In this document: piece after piece, positions 12,443 to 26,200 of the stretch | Position numbering within the stretch: position 1 is the stretch's first letter | Layout: every line of letters begins with the position of its first letter | From: Lucifuga dentata | Lineage: Eukaryota; Chordata; Actinopteri; Ophidiiformes; Bythitidae | Direction of reading: 5' to 3' | NCBI GenBank assembly: GCA_014773175.1 | Contig: VXCM01002524.1 | Location: 84,351 to 148,350, forward strand | DNA length: 64,000 nucleotides | Made by a program: the position numbers and the translations under genes | Notes under the pieces: model-generated | Seen by the model: only the letters and a program-made list of their open reading frames with translations | Database searches by the model: none | What the model was told of the DNA's origin: nothing

Positions 12443-15340
12443 TGACTGGCTGCTGGGATGTGGTTACTAGTTTTTCAGCGAATCCTTGAAATGCCTGCAT
12501 CGTATCTCTCATCCTTAGCAGCTTTAAAACCACAAGATAAAGAAAATGCAGAGAAAGAGCGGGAGAACGTGTGTGTGTGGGGGGGGGAAGCTTTTCTGAG
12601 TCTCTGGTTGTTTGCTTTTCTTTTTGCACTTCTCTTATCATTAATTTGTAAAGTTAAATCAGCATTAAGTCAACACGCATGTAAGACGCTATGGGTCTCT
12701 CCAAGATCCTCAATTTTTCTCTCTCACCTCACCCACAACAGTTGATTGATAAGTTCCAAGCCCAGCACAGAAAGAGTCAGGCGTGCTGTTTCCAACATAA
12801 TGTCCTTCTAACTTCATTCGCTAACACCAACCATACTGGACCTTACAGTTGATATCATATCATATCATCATATAATATCATATGAGGCAAAACATGTTCC
12901 AGCTAAAATAGGCTTCAGCTTTTTTCAGCCAGTTTGGGAGGAGATGAAAGTCTGAGAGCCAAATAAGGTGTAAAGTGAATGCTGAACTAGCTCAAAGCCA
13001 AAATTATGAATAACAGCCATAGTGACAGCTGGTGTGTGTGGAGGTGGATTGTTTGTCCAGCTTGTACAACTCACAGAACCTTGAATTCATAAGTTATAGA
13101 TACCAAAAATGAATGTGATTAATGCATACAAGCATTAATGTGATTATATTGCTTATACATAAATATTCCGTCCCTTGCTCACATCCATATGTCAGGCTGA
13201 GAACTTATCAATCATTCCTTCTACAGTTAGTATGTCTGACAGTATAATCTGATTGTTTTACAGACAGTTTAACCTAATCATTCCTTTCAAGAAACAGCAT
13301 GCAGTACTTCAAAGTCCAAGAGTGATATTATACACTGGTGTACAGCTGACTGTAGTATTCATAATCAGAATCAAATACATTGTAAATGCACAATTTATAT
13401 GATTTTTATATGAACACAAATTGTTTCTGTGTTTTGTGTTAATTGATTACAGGCATTTTAAAACAGATCCCATGCAAAATTATATATTTTGTATATGATC
13501 ATTAAATACCTCGTATAAGTTTTGTGTATGTACTTGAAATATGTGATACTAGTATATTAATGTATAAAATATGTATGAAAGAGATTGTCATGTATGACAA
13601 AATACACAAATACAAAAATATGTGATTCTCACATATTTTTCTTTAAATTAGTCCACTCAGTGTCTTAAGTTGTGTGCAGAGAGCTGAACCAAATCAAAAC
13701 TTAATTTCCATACACATACTTAAAAACAAAAGTTTTTAAAAAATGGTGATAATATATTTCCATCTAGAAAAAGTGATTGGAGATGATACTCATTTTTAAT
13801 AAATCAATGATTTTTACCAGTTCTAATTGCTACGTCACTCATTTAAAAATATTCAGTCTGTTGTAATATCGCAAAAAATATACAACATTTGGATCACTAT
13901 GTCGACAGAAAAGGTGAAGATACCAACAAAACAAACTTCTGTTAATGTGTTCGGCTTTGTTTTAATTTAACAACAGTGAGTGAATTGTTCACGTAAGAAA
14001 TATTAACTACTGGGTGACAACTTCTGGAGCAGTCAGCAGATCATTTTTTTTCTCTGATATTTTATTTTTATAGTTTTCTTTTAAAAAGAGGATCGAAAAT
14101 TTAATCAAACAAAATGTACACACGACACAAAAAAATCCACCGTTGCCACAAATATCTGACTTGTATCCAAAATATGTTTTCAATAATATGCGCAATTTAA
14201 TCACAAGTGTAAAATTACAAGTAATGTTGATGATGCATGGGCCCCCTTTTAAATCGAGAAAATAAAAAATTATGTTGATCGTCTGGATAATACAATAAGG
14301 TTTAGCTATCTCAAAAGTCTTTACACTATTTGTTCTTTTTCCTCATAACTGTGTTGCATTAGATTAGCATTAGATGCATGTAGATTACAATCATTCAGAT
14401 TCTCTTATAATACTTGACAGATGTGATGTGCATTAATTGAAGATGCAATTGATTAAACATTTCAAGAAATACAAAAACTGGTAACTTTTAAATTTGACAG
14501 ATAAGTACTGTTTTTTTTCTTTACCCATTTACCTCTGGACAGTTTATTGCTTTGTTACATGTGATAGAAAGATTTCCCCAAACTATAGCGAATATGTTGC
14601 ATGTAAGACCTGATACAGCATCTTTGTCCAGCTGATTTTGATGAGTTAACACACACATTACTTTACCCTTAGGCTTTATGCCATTGCTGTTAAATGACAT
14701 TGTGGGCACACCATTGTTTGCTCAATTTATCCTGCTAGGTATTTTTAGGAGGCTGATAGCCACTCTACATACAAAATACTCATTTTGACTGTAAAAAAAA
14801 TTATGTGATGATTCCTATTTATGGAAGTAGAGGTAATGATTTGGTTTGCACTGTAGTTCAAATGTGCACTGCTCCAAAATTACATATTCTACATCTATAT
14901 GACCTCTTTTTTAGGCATTAGTAAAATAATCACAGAAACCACATGTTATATAAATTAAAGCTTTACATGTTTGAATTTATCTAAAGTTTTTTCACGGCAA
15001 GATTTTTGTATGGAAAAGTGTTCTTGGACAGAAGAATGAAAGATGTCTTTTCTTCAGGTCTCTCCTTGGATAAAACAAAAATAAAACTTATGCACATTTT
15101 TCAAGAGTATCTATTATGCAGTCCACAATAAAATTGATGAATTCTCAATTTTAAACTGTGATTCAATTGTAGGAAGTCAGAGGCAGCGGATACCCTCTTT
15201 GTGAAAAAGTACAAGACAGAGGAATCAGAAATTGGATTGCAGTACTCCAAGGCCACACTGGGTTTGAACATCATGCGAAGACACATTTTTTGAACAAATC
15301 ATCTCAATGGCCCAAACTCCTAACCAGTTAAGGTTGAGGG
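9208..15340. other. intergenic region, chrna9 to rhoh: microsatellites only
   Basis: No exon with a recognisable protein could be found. The stretch holds CA/GT microsatellites at about 9467-9512, 11696-11792 and 12410-12441, a GA run at about 11888-11914, several A-runs and an ATATC-rich patch near 12850. It must include the chrna9 promoter (right of 9207) and the rhoh 3' UTR (left of 15341), but neither has a clear marker. Confidence 0.6.
11731..11759. other. 29-base sequence gap inside a GT microsatellite
   Basis: This is a run of 29 N flanked on both sides by GT repeat, so the true repeat length is unknown. The long Val/Cys and His/Thr reading frames across it are artefacts. Confidence 0.98.
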
Positions 15341-15928
15341 TCAAAAGACTTTGCACTGGTTTACGCTGAACATCCGTCGCCTGGCCTGCTTCCTGGCCTG
15401 GTTCACGGCTGTTCGCACGGCATACTCAAACACTTGTTGCACACCACGGTTGCCGAGGGAAGAGCATTCCAGATAGCCTTTAGCTTGTACTTCACGAGCC
15501 ACTCGTCTCCCCTCTGCTGCTGAGATGCAGCTGGCCTGATGCAGCCCCATCTCCCGCAGGTCCGTCTGCGTGGCCACAACCAGCACCGGCACGTTAGGCA
15601 GGTTCTCCCGAATCTCAGCAATCCACTTGTGCTGGACGCTGGCCAGGGAGTTAGGGTTGGCCACAGAGTAGCAGATGAGAACAATGTCAGCCTGCTGGTA
15701 GGACCTTGGTCGGATCTGTCTAAAGTTGTCATTGCCCGCTGTGTCCCATAGGCCCAGGCTGATCTGAACCCCGTCCATGTACACCTCCACTCCCGTGTTC
15801 TCAAACACTGTGGGCTTGTAGCTGTCTGGGAAAGTCTCTGAAGTGAAGCGAACAAGGAGGGCTGTCTTACCCACTGCACTGTCCCCGACCAGGACACACT
15901 TCACTGACATCTCTGCTTCTCCGTTCAT
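15341..15928 (-). CDS. rhoh: RhoH, GTPase-deficient Rho-family protein
   Basis: Haematopoietic atypical Rho protein. In mammals it stays GTP-bound, recruits ZAP70 and tunes T-cell receptor signalling. It is one coding exon of 195 residues. The start chosen is the ATG at 15928 ([15 protein letters not shown]), in good Kozak context with A at -3. An open frame continues upstream only to a TTG at 15943, which is not a credible start. The methionine at residue 7 aligns with the human start, so it is an alternative. Ser replaces the Rac Gly12 position (GDSAVGKT, S17) and Asn replaces Gln61 (DTAGND, N66), the substitutions that abolish hydrolysis in RhoH. The ITAM-like tyrosines Y77 and Y87 ([15 protein letters not shown]) are kept. 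The C-terminus is CKVF, a prenylation-type CAAX box, against CKIF in human. Upstream 5' UTR exons were not identified. Confidence 0.95.
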   Translation of the reverse strand: MNGEAEMSVKCVLVGDSAVGKTALLVRFTSETFPDSYKPTVFENTGVEVYMDGVQISLGLWDTAGNDNFRQIRPRSYQQADIVLICYSVANPNSLASVQHKWIAEIRENLPNVPVLVVATQTDLREMGLHQASCISAAEGRRVAREVQAKGYLECSSLGNRGVQQVFEYAVRTAVNQARKQARRRMFSVNQCKVF

Positions 15929-17736
15929 GGTTACCTCTTCCAATATCAGTCCTCCGGGACTTTGGAGTTCTTAGTAAAGTGTCTTAGGTGTGTTTCTTTG
16001 GTGATTTGTTGATCTTTAGAGGTACTGGTTCCATGAGGAAGATGAAGATGGTGACTGTTCTGGTTGTGATCTGATTGTGAGTTCAGGTTTTAGTTTTCAT
16101 AGTAGTTGATTTGTAACCCCGCTTTAATTTAATTACACTGCAGGAGATGATCAGTCAGAGCAGTTGATGATGATGTCTCTGTATGGCATTTCCCTTCTCA
16201 AAATCAATCAAATAACCTGCGTATGGTGCAGTTTTTCAGCAGTGAGCTTTATAAAAGCCTCTCATAGCCTCTCAGGGCCTCTTTGACTCCTCACACCACG
16301 CATGGCTTAGGCAAAGTCTTGGCAGCAGCGTGGTCAGCTCGTGGTCGTTTTTGCTAAAGATGCTGAACGCAGTCATTCTGTCCAGACTGGTCTATCCTCT
16401 CAGTGATGAAGAAGAGGACCTCCTGATGGGAGAGAGAGAGAGATGAAGAGATTCGTCGGTGTAGCACATTCAGCCTGTGGAAATGAAGTAAATGTTTGTT
16501 TAAAGCTTCTCTTTACAATCGGTTGATAGGTTCTGCTGTATGCTTTTGTAGAAGATGACAGTGGTACAGCCCTGTGTACAGTCTGCAACACAATTGAAAA
16601 ATATCTGTAGTTATCAAACATACAATACTTGATGGATATGTAGAAGAGGACATGATATTTTTAGAACACTGAGACAATGAAGGAATACATATTAAAGTAG
16701 ATGTACTGGTTAGTAAGTGTATAATGAATGTAGATTTAATACGGAAGTAAACATTCCTTTTTTTGGGTGTGCCTCACAATTCAGTTTAATCCCTAAACTT
16801 TAAGATTAACAATGCATTAGCATGTACACTATTTTCTAATTTATACATATGGTCTGTGTGTCTCCTATAGCTCCTATGTTGTCCATAACATGGTCCAGTG
16901 CTGAAGCTGCACTTTCACCACAAACGAACATCTATCAATGGGTGACAAGATCTCTGCCATGGTTCAGTATAGTTATTTAAAATATGTTGTTAATTTTTAT
17001 ACATATTTTGTTACAAGTAACAGACCCTTTAATGGCTTCTTTTGACTTCTCAGGAGAGCATTAAGTTGTTAGACATTTTTCTTTTTAAATTAAAGCACCA
17101 GAAGTAATACATCAGCCCCAAAACATTCTCCATGTTACATGAAACTTCACGCAGCTCTGGGGATGGAAAGATCTCCACATCGATGATGGGACACTTTAAT
17201 CAGCATGTTTTCCACTGTTTACTGTAAATTCTATTACTAGAGGAAGCTCTGGTTTTATCTAGGATCTCCTGGTGTAGAAATCTTCAGTAAATAACGCAAA
17301 CTAAATAATAACTTAAAAAAAAGAATCTTATATTGCAAGTGAACACTCTAAAATAATTCAGTAATCTTTGTGTTGAAATCATGTTTATTTCTTATTGTAG
17401 CTTATAGTTTAATTCACATATTCCTAATTTTCGATCTCAACTTTTCAGAGAACAATTCACACTGATAATGTAATTTCCTCCATTGTAAAAAGTTACTGGG
17501 ATTTTCTTTTCCGCAGTAAAGGCTTATGAAATTGCACTTATATTAGATTTACACAGTATGCTAGTTTTGAATAGAATAGAATAAATTATTGTAAGTTAAT
17601 AATGCATCTGCTAAACTGTATTGTCTTAAAGCAAACCAGAGACAAAGAAAAAGATCATTACCGTTCTTGTCACGCTTCTGAAACTTGGTAACAACAGGCG
17701 GATGCTGACTGCCGCCTTCAGACAAAGCAGAAAGCA

Positions 17737-17772
<36 letters not shown>

Positions 17773-18093
17773 CTCTAGTTACAGTATAGTTTGAACTTTA
17801 GAGTTAGCTTCCTGAAAAGTGGATGTTGTAAATCTCCATAAATTATACATCTACAAAATACTGAGTCGTCTCGTCTAATAAAGCAATAGTCCGGTAGGAA
17901 GAAGGAGGGATGTGAGAAATAACGCGAGGAAAGAAGAGTTGAAGCATCCGCTGGTTCAGCGTGGGGGTGTGACTTGCCTCCCCACCACAGCTGCTTTAAA
18001 ATATGCTGCTATGTTGCGTTAGGGATGAAAGGACCGTTTTGTAACTGTGAGCCTTTACGCAGCGGCGGAGCGCACGGTGAAAGGAAACGAGGC

Positions 18094-18216
18094 GATTTAC
18101 GCAGTAGGAGCCGCCATAATGAAGCTTCAGCATATGATAAAGTTATGTAATAACNGATTTACGCAGTAGGAGCCGCCATAATGAAGCTTCAGCATATGAT
18201 AAAGTTATGTAATAAC
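18094..18216. other. assembly overlap: 61-bp copy repeated across one N
   Basis: Bases 18094-18154 and 18156-18216 are identical and separated by a single N at 18155. This is the form left when two contigs sharing an end overlap are joined without merging. The genomic sequence probably has one copy. Confidence 0.85.
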
Positions 18217-19118
18217 TGAGATCATGAACATACATTCTCCTGCTGGTTTGGTTGTAAATAGATTGCATACTTACATACTTGCATTTTTAATTAATTTTGC
18301 TCTTGTTGCCTTATCCTTATTTTTTTTTTAATTTTATTTGATTTTATTATTTTTTTTATTCTTAAGCACTTTGAACTTGAACTTTTTCTGAACTTTGAGC
18401 CATTGTCATTAGAGAGCATTTACAGTGACTGGGGTTTGACTCAGATCAGATTTATTATCGGCAAAATAGAAAGTAAAATTATGTAAATATAAGAACACAA
18501 ATTGTTTGTATTCTGAGAAGTGCTGTGTTTTAATTCATTGTTAATTATAAAATGTATTTTCAATTTAAAAAGTAGTTGAATCCCCCAAATAAAAGTTTAT
18601 GTTGATTCTGCCTCCGCTAGGTTCATGGTGTTTAGGAAAAATCCCATTTAGTCATCACCTAATCACTGTTTAATCCCAAATGTCTGAATTCTGATTTTTT
18701 CGAGTTCTGCAGATGTCTATAATTTACACAACTCTTATATAACCTCTATCAATTTATATAAGAATTGATATTAAAGGTGTGAATCACTCAAATAGATTTC
18801 CCATTTATAATATTGCTTATTAAAAGTGGATGTTGTATTTGCTCTATATACCTAGAGAAATATTTTGTTGCATTGTGATTTTTTTTTTTTTTTTATNTTT
18901 TTTTTTTTTTTTTAATGACTTCAAACTGTTTAAATTGCTTAAACTGTAGGTTTAGAGGTAGTAATGGGAACTGTTACATTATGTTTTTGTGCCAGCTCAT
19001 TGTTGCTGGGGAGCTCCTTCCGTTTCAGCACCAGGAATGGGACTTCATTATAATTATTTAATGATTATTATAATCCCACATGCAAACAAACAAGTCAAAC
19101 TGTAAAGAACTGTAACTC

Positions 19119-19124
19119 TTTATT
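19119..19124 (-). terminator. candidate polyadenylation signal of n4bp2
   Basis: The minus strand reads AATAAA in the context TTGAATAAAGAGT, about 1.1 kb beyond the n4bp2 stop codon. It is the best-placed canonical signal before rhoh. No cDNA evidence is available. Confidence 0.4.
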
Positions 19125-20264
19125 CAATAATACAATGTTTTTTGTAAAACCATAGGAAAGTAAATATGTAAAAAAAAAAAAAAAAANAAAAAAAAAAAAA
19201 AAATACAATTTTGTCTTCAATTACTTTTTTTTTTACAAGATTATTTACAATTAGTAAAATTTGTCAGCATCATCTTGTTCTTGCACCTTTGTTAAAAATA
19301 ATATCAAAATTAAAAAGATAAATTACTTTAAACTTGCAAAACTAGTGTAGCAATACCTATTGCTGCTAAATATGGCACAATAATTTTTGAAAGCAATTTA
19401 GAGGATACACAGTGGTACCACAAACACGCTGCAAATATCAACTGGCCTCAAAAGAGAATAAAACACACAATTTCTTTTTTAAATACCTGAGTCAGAATAC
19501 AGCAGCAGCTAAATGTCATCTTGGTCTTTCGCAAAGATAAATGAACAGACAGCGGCTCAGACAAGGCTGGGTTATGGCTGGGTAGAACTCACAGTGGAGG
19601 TTGTTCAAACTATTTAATGATCATGCTGAGTCTCATGCTCACCTACGAGTGAGCAAGATGCAATGTAACACTATGACTGAAAGAAGTAGATGTCTTCTTA
19701 TTAAGCATTTGGCTCGATAGTACCTTCTCAGAGGACAACCTCTAGTCAGAGAGGACAGGTTCAATGTTGAATTAGGGTTCCATATACACACATATTACTT
19801 AAAATTCAGCATGGCATCAGGCAGACAATCACCACTGAATTAATGTAACTTAAAATGCTTACATTTTGTCTAAAAAGAACATAGTCCATATTGCTAAGAG
19901 AGTTTAAATAATACCTTATTCATTATCGACCTGTCATTCTTGAGTGGCAAAACACTGGATGATTAAAATGCATTAAGGCAATTGTAAAGCAAAATATTGC
20001 ACAGTATAAAACTTTTTAAATACAAAATATATATATTTTGACTTTACAAATGCATACCCTGATTTGAGTTTCACACCAATGCAGTCATAAAAAATGTTTA
20101 GATTAAGATTCTGGCAGCTGTTAGAGTGACAGAGAAGGAGTGAGATGGGGTGAATAGAAAGAATAGAGAAGTAAAATTACTATTTATGTTGAATTGAGAG
20201 AGAGAGAGAGAAAGAGAGAGAGAGAAGTAGAGAGGAGTAGCAGCTCCAATAAACCAGGCTCCAT

Positions 20265-23200
20265 TCACTTCAAACACACCAACATGAGACCAGGCTTTGG
20301 CTCAGTGAACCTGAGAGATAAGGAGATAGGAAAAAAGTAGGTGAGGAATAGTGTGTGCGTGTGTATATATGCACATGTGTACGTGTATATACCTATATTG
20401 TTTGTTGGTGAGGTAGTCTATAACAGCGGGGCGGATGCGGGCCACACCCCCCTGGCTGTGGTTCCCTCTTCCTGTGATGACAGAGAGCTGAGGTCGACAC
20501 AGACCCTGCTCATATTCTATGCAGAAAGAGGCCAAAAGAGAAGAATGTTATTAAGAGAACTTATGTTCACAGACTGTGAAAGATACAGAAGGAAAAATCC
20601 GGGGTTTGGGTGTCCTAATATGGTTTAAATGTACACCAAAGCAAAGATGCCATCTCTATTCATTTAGTTATGATGCCACTGTTGTCTCTGTCATCTCTAT
20701 TCTCTACTCATTCAGTGTATACTGTAATTGTGTCCACTACCTGTGGTTTTGTCATGTAGGACTTGAGCCAGGTGCTGCAGGGCTTCGTCCACATGCAGCC
20801 CATGAAGGTCCAGGATGTTATTGGGCAGCAAGGACGAGTTGACCTTCTCAAAGATCTGACTTGCTGCTCGATGATTGGCCTCATGCATCTGTTGAGTATG
20901 GAGGTGTCCCTAAGGGAGATGTGACCCAAATTCATTAATCGTTAAGCTGAGCGATTATTATTGTTAGTCTGTGAAGGTTCATCTCAGTTATCCAGGTGAT
21001 AAGATGTTAGAAGGTTGAAATTGTGTCACTGGATAAAACAGCTTGAAAATATTTTGCTGTTCATCCAAAATGCTTCTCTAGTTCTTACTCTAGTGAGAAC
21101 AGGTAGCGACATTTATTTCCAAAATGGATGTGTTAGCAAACACAAGTTGAACCTTCGAAACTAACTAAACATCAGGACTACTGAATGATATGAACTCTTG
21201 AGTCAGAAAAACAAACTTTAATTGCACAATTACATTAAACAATTTTTTAAACATCCAACCATTTCTTGCAGAGCAAACAATCAAGGAGTCAAAAGAAATT
21301 ATTGTACTGATTATACTTTGTAATTAACATGTAGAAAAAGTAACAGCAACAGCAAACAAAAGTCACAAGTCAGTTTTAGTGATAGAGCCCCTGCTCCTTA
21401 CCTGCTGTGCATAAAAGGAGGCCACTTCTTTGCATCCTTGCTTGTACGCCTCTGCAGCCTTGGCAAAACACTCAATCTGCCGATTCCTCTGTAGGCTGGC
21501 CTCGGTCCTGAAGTCCTCGTACTGTGGGTCATCTGTATCCTGGTAATGGGACATGGCTGACTCTGGTGGATTCTGCCTCTGACAAGAACAAGTAGACAAG
21601 AACACAGAGCTGATGATGGGTGGGATAGATATTGAGTAAGGAGATAATATTTTGATAGGTCTTCTTGTGGTTTGTTATTAATGCGCTGGCATCAGTATCA
21701 ATATTTCTGTAGTGACATGAAGGCAACAGTGTTTCCTTCCTTTTGTTGCAGATTTGAACTCTGACTTGTTCTGTTTTCTGGCAGTTCAGCCTTTTGCTAA
21801 TTTTACAGCTGTTAGACACACAGTAACTTGTTCTTGTTACTGAGCCTGTATTAAAAAGACTCCATATGTGTCCTTTTAATATACATTATTTATCTCAGCT
21901 GTTCATAGAATCTGGAAAAAGTAAGCTCTAATCAAGTAAACAGTAACCAAGTGTAGTACAATGAAAAATATGTGGCCATTTTGTGATATATTTTCCTTTT
22001 CGGTTACACAGATGTTGCAATATGATGTAGGTGTGATCAACTTGTCATGCATCTGCAATCGTACCTGTATGATGATATCATGAGCAAAATATGGTAACAG
22101 TATCGTATTGTTCATTACACTGTGATTCATCGCCAAAGCTAATGGTGGTGAATATATTCAGAGAGAAGAATAAGTGGAATAAGAGGAATAAGTGTGTTGT
22201 GTGTGTGTGTGAATACCTTTTCTCTCTCCCTGCTCGCTGTTCTGTGGTGGTCAGACCGAGCTGCTTCTGGGGCAATGACTGTCTTGACAGGCTCCTCATC
22301 CAGTAGAGAGCGAAGGAACAGCTCTGTCTGGGTCAAGCAGTAGCTACACACACACACACACACACCAGAAGTGTACTGCCACTAATTTTGATGCTCTATT
22401 AAAAAAACTCACTTTAGTGCAGAGAGAGGCTGTTTGCACGGTCTACCTCAGAGAAGTATCTAATTTGAGCTTGAGTGGCCTGATTAAATTCATTTCAAGC
22501 GACTGGTAAAAATGTTTGCATCCGGTAATGTACTGCTGGTTGTGTAATTATGATGATGAATTGTTTCTAGCAGACTAAGCAGATAACTAGTGCGTCAGAG
22601 CTGCACTCGTGTCTTACTTGTGGTCTCTGAAGATGTCCTGGAGGAAATGCTTGTCAATGGTGGGGAACAGGGAGTATAGTTGGCTTTCTTTCAGCAGGGT
22701 GGCCCCATTTCGTCTGTCGGGGTCTGCACGACTTTGTCTAGTCTGGAGAAAAGGAAAAAGAAGGTACGATTGCCCAACTCTCACTTCCCCCAATTTGGGG
22801 GAAATGAGTCAGGAGTGACTGACTTGCAAACAAAAGAGCAGACCAGGATAATATTAATCAGGATTTGTATGTCAGAAGATATTAAAAAGACCATGCAGGT
22901 ATTTGTGTGTTACCTTCTCCATGTTCTCCTGTAAAGCTTGCTCCTCCTTTATTATATCCCGAAGAGATACATGAGGGTGGGATACACTCCAGTGGTCCAT
23001 TAATGGCATCACACCATAGGCCCCTGGTTGGCTGTTCAGGGAAGTGGAACCATCTACACCAGTCAGACAATGTGTTGCCTGTGTTCTTTCTCTTGGCTCA
23101 GTTTTGGTCACCTGTGATTCACCTGAGTGCACCAAACCTAAACAGTCATCAAAAATGTTGATGGTTAAAGGGAGTAAACATAGTTTACAACACATATAGC

Positions 23201-26200
23201 ACATTAATGTAATCATTTAATGTATGTGTTTGTGTGAACTCACTTTCCTGAAGCAGATGATATGAAAGGGTTGCTTGTCTCTGCCTTTCCTGTAAAACAA
23301 GCAGTCAGATTAACCAACAAATGATCAAGTCACCAACCTACCCAAAACTCAAACACAAAGATCAATACATTTTTATGGTCAATAGATGCAAATTTAGTAC
23401 TTTACTCTTAAGTAGGATTATCGGCCTAGTGCTACAGTTGTAGTGACAAAATCTATGGTGGTTTGTATGGTGGTTTGGTATCACTGCCAACTATTTTACA
23501 GCTCACCTGGACAGTTTCCTTCCACTTCTGGTGGAGCAGCTTAGCCAGGCTCAGGTCCATCTGCACTGCATAGTCATCAGTGGAACATGAATCTGAATAT
23601 TGGGGACCGGAGGGAGGTAGGCTTTAATTAGATAGTAAAGTTACTGGTTGCAAAAATAATTTTGCTGGACATACATGCGTTTTAGTTACCTGGATCCATT
23701 CCCACAGGACCAAACAGTTCAGTTAGCTGCAGTGCCACTTCAGTGGGAAGTTTGAGTTCCACACTCTGAATGTCAAGGTGTATTTCCTCCCAGTGTCTCC
23801 TTTCAGGCCTCTCCTCCTTCTTCTGTGCTCCTTCTCTTTCGATCTCCTCTAACTCATCCTGCAGCAATCGATGGATCTCGTCCATGCTAGATATGTCATC
23901 CACATGTATTGTTCCATTATTTAAGCTTCCACCCCGAGCTCCACTTTCTAAGTCAGTCTTTTTGTGTTCAATGTCGTCATATCCCTCTCCTTCTTTTACT
24001 GATTTAATCAGATTATGTGATGTTGTATCAGGATGATCTTTGTTTGTAACTTGAGAAACTGCATCTCCAAAATTTAGTAAGTCTGTATTATTCGAGCTCT
24101 CTCCTGACTCATTAACGGTTCCATGGGTTGAGTCTTGAGTCACCTCTACTAAACTTGCTGGCTCAGTCTTTGGGAGACCCTCAGAGGGAAGGTCATCTAA
24201 AACACTAGAAAGCAACCTGGTATCAAGAGCTGCTACATCTAAACCTCCACACAGTCTGGATGCATTCTGGTCATCTTCAACACCACCATCTTCCTCCTTC
24301 TCCGCCTCATAATCCTCATCCCTAAAGAATCTCTCTCCAGAGTCGAGTAGCAGGTTGGTGGTCCATTCTAAGTCTTGATGGCATTTGTCATATAAGTCTT
24401 CCAATGTATCAAAACTAACTCGTCTAAAATAACAGCTGAGGATACGCAGGCTCTCAAGCCGACCTCGATTAGCTCCAATGTCCTTCTCCTCCACCTGTGT
24501 GCCTTTTTCATGAACCACACGGTAGGGTACCTCTCTGCGACTAGACGGATGAACTGCGACTGCTGCAGAAACAGTGCTGGACAGCTCTGGTACAAAGCGG
24601 GAACTGTCACAAGACAGGACTGTGATGTCATCAGGGTACGCATTGTTAACCATCTCATCAATACTGTCCTGATGATTGAGGCGCCAGAGAAGGGCAAAGT
24701 CTTTAGGTTCTGTTTGTGTGGAACAGCCTGCGTCCACCAGAGGAGCATGGTCCTCAGGACTTGGTTTGGGAATGGGCTCAGTGTATAGGTCAAACTTTGG
24801 TTTGGGGTTAAGGCTAGGGCTACAGTTGGGATTAAAATTGAGTTCAACATCTGGCTTAATGCTGTCCTGACCACTTCTTAGGTTTTGGGCTGTGGTATCG
24901 TCTGTGAGAGTTTCCAATGAAGAGGAGCAGTTTTGAGTGAAGGTTAGCGCTAGTTTGCATGATTTCCCCGACCTGCGACCCTGCCGCTGCTTTCGCTCCT
25001 GACTACCTTCATTGAGATGAGTGCATTCTGCTTTCATAGAGGTCTCGCACACAGGACTCTGACAGACCTCGCCAATATGGCTGCCATCAGCCTCAGTTCT
25101 ACTCTCAGTAAGAGTTTTACTTTCTTCACAGATTTGTGTGTCTATATCAGTATGATCAACACCAACCTCACTTCCAGTCATTTGTATTCTCACTCCATCA
25201 TGGCATATTTTTGGCGCCACAGTTCCAGAGCCAACTAACGAATCAACACTGAGAGCTGAGAGAGAACTAGTAGAGTTGCTTGCTTCCAAATTCACAGAGC
25301 CCGTTTCTCTTCCAGTGTCTAACACATTATCATTATCTCCTGAGGAACTACTCCCTCCTTCCTCAATTTCAACTCCTTCCCAATCATCTACTCTCATTTC
25401 AGGGTGATCTTTGTCCACACAAGAGTCAGCTGCCTTCCAGTCTAACACACAATCAGGTAATTCAGTTCTGCTGCTGTTAACCTGGTTCTTGTCTTGATCT
25501 CCCTCTTTAGTATTAGATATATTACCATGGGCTTCCTCAGACCTGCTGCCTGAATCCTCCTCTCTCTCTACTTCTTCTCCAGAGCTGGGGGAAAGGGATG
25601 CGTCAATGGAAGAGCCAGTCTGAATGGTGGCTAACCCTGTCTGAATAAGATCAAGAAGCTTCTGGAACTCTGTTACATCAGGTCCTGGCCGCACTTTCAT
25701 TGTATTTTCATGGCAATCAGCAGCTTCATTCTCTCCCCCGTCTTCATTCTGATTTTGCTCTTGATGCCTTTGCCTTTCTCTTCTCCTCACCTGTCGCTGC
25801 TCTAGGGATCCTTCAGAAGGCCAGTCCCCTACAAAATCCAACAACTCAGGCCTTCCCTTCTCTCTGTCCCTTACCATCCCATCCCCTTCTGCTCCTGTAT
25901 CCTCCATCCCTTCATCCTCCTCTCCCTCTTTCTCTGATTGGTTAGTATCTTTTACCAGATCAGCAGGCTCCAGCTTGTCAAAATCTGACCTCCCCCTTCC
26001 TCTTCCTCTCTTCACTCTTTGTCCAACTGACTCAGAGAAGGCCACAGACATTTCATCCCCGTGGTGGTCTTCATTCAGCACTGATTCTACAATACAGTCT
26101 GGAATTGCATGGTCTCCACTTGGATGATTCAGCTCGAAGTGGGTGTCCAATTCAGAATCCAATGGCCCTAAATCCATCTCATCATCTCCATCAGGAATTT

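Larger units (their letters stand above)
15944..20264. other. intergenic region: rhoh upstream and n4bp2 3' UTR
   Basis: No coding exon was seen. The lower part should hold rhoh noncoding exons and promoter. The upper part, from about 19100 to 20264, is probably the n4bp2 3' UTR. There are homopolymer joins with single Ns at 18897 and 19187 and an A-run at about 17738-17768. Confidence 0.5.

Noticed and set aside
15929..15943. Upstream extension of the rhoh frame to 15943
   Set aside because: The codon there is TTG. The ATG at 15928 has good context and is the first credible start.
23770..25945. Several plus-strand frames of 60-90 codons
   Set aside because: They lie opposite the large n4bp2 exon, with no recognisable protein and no splice context.
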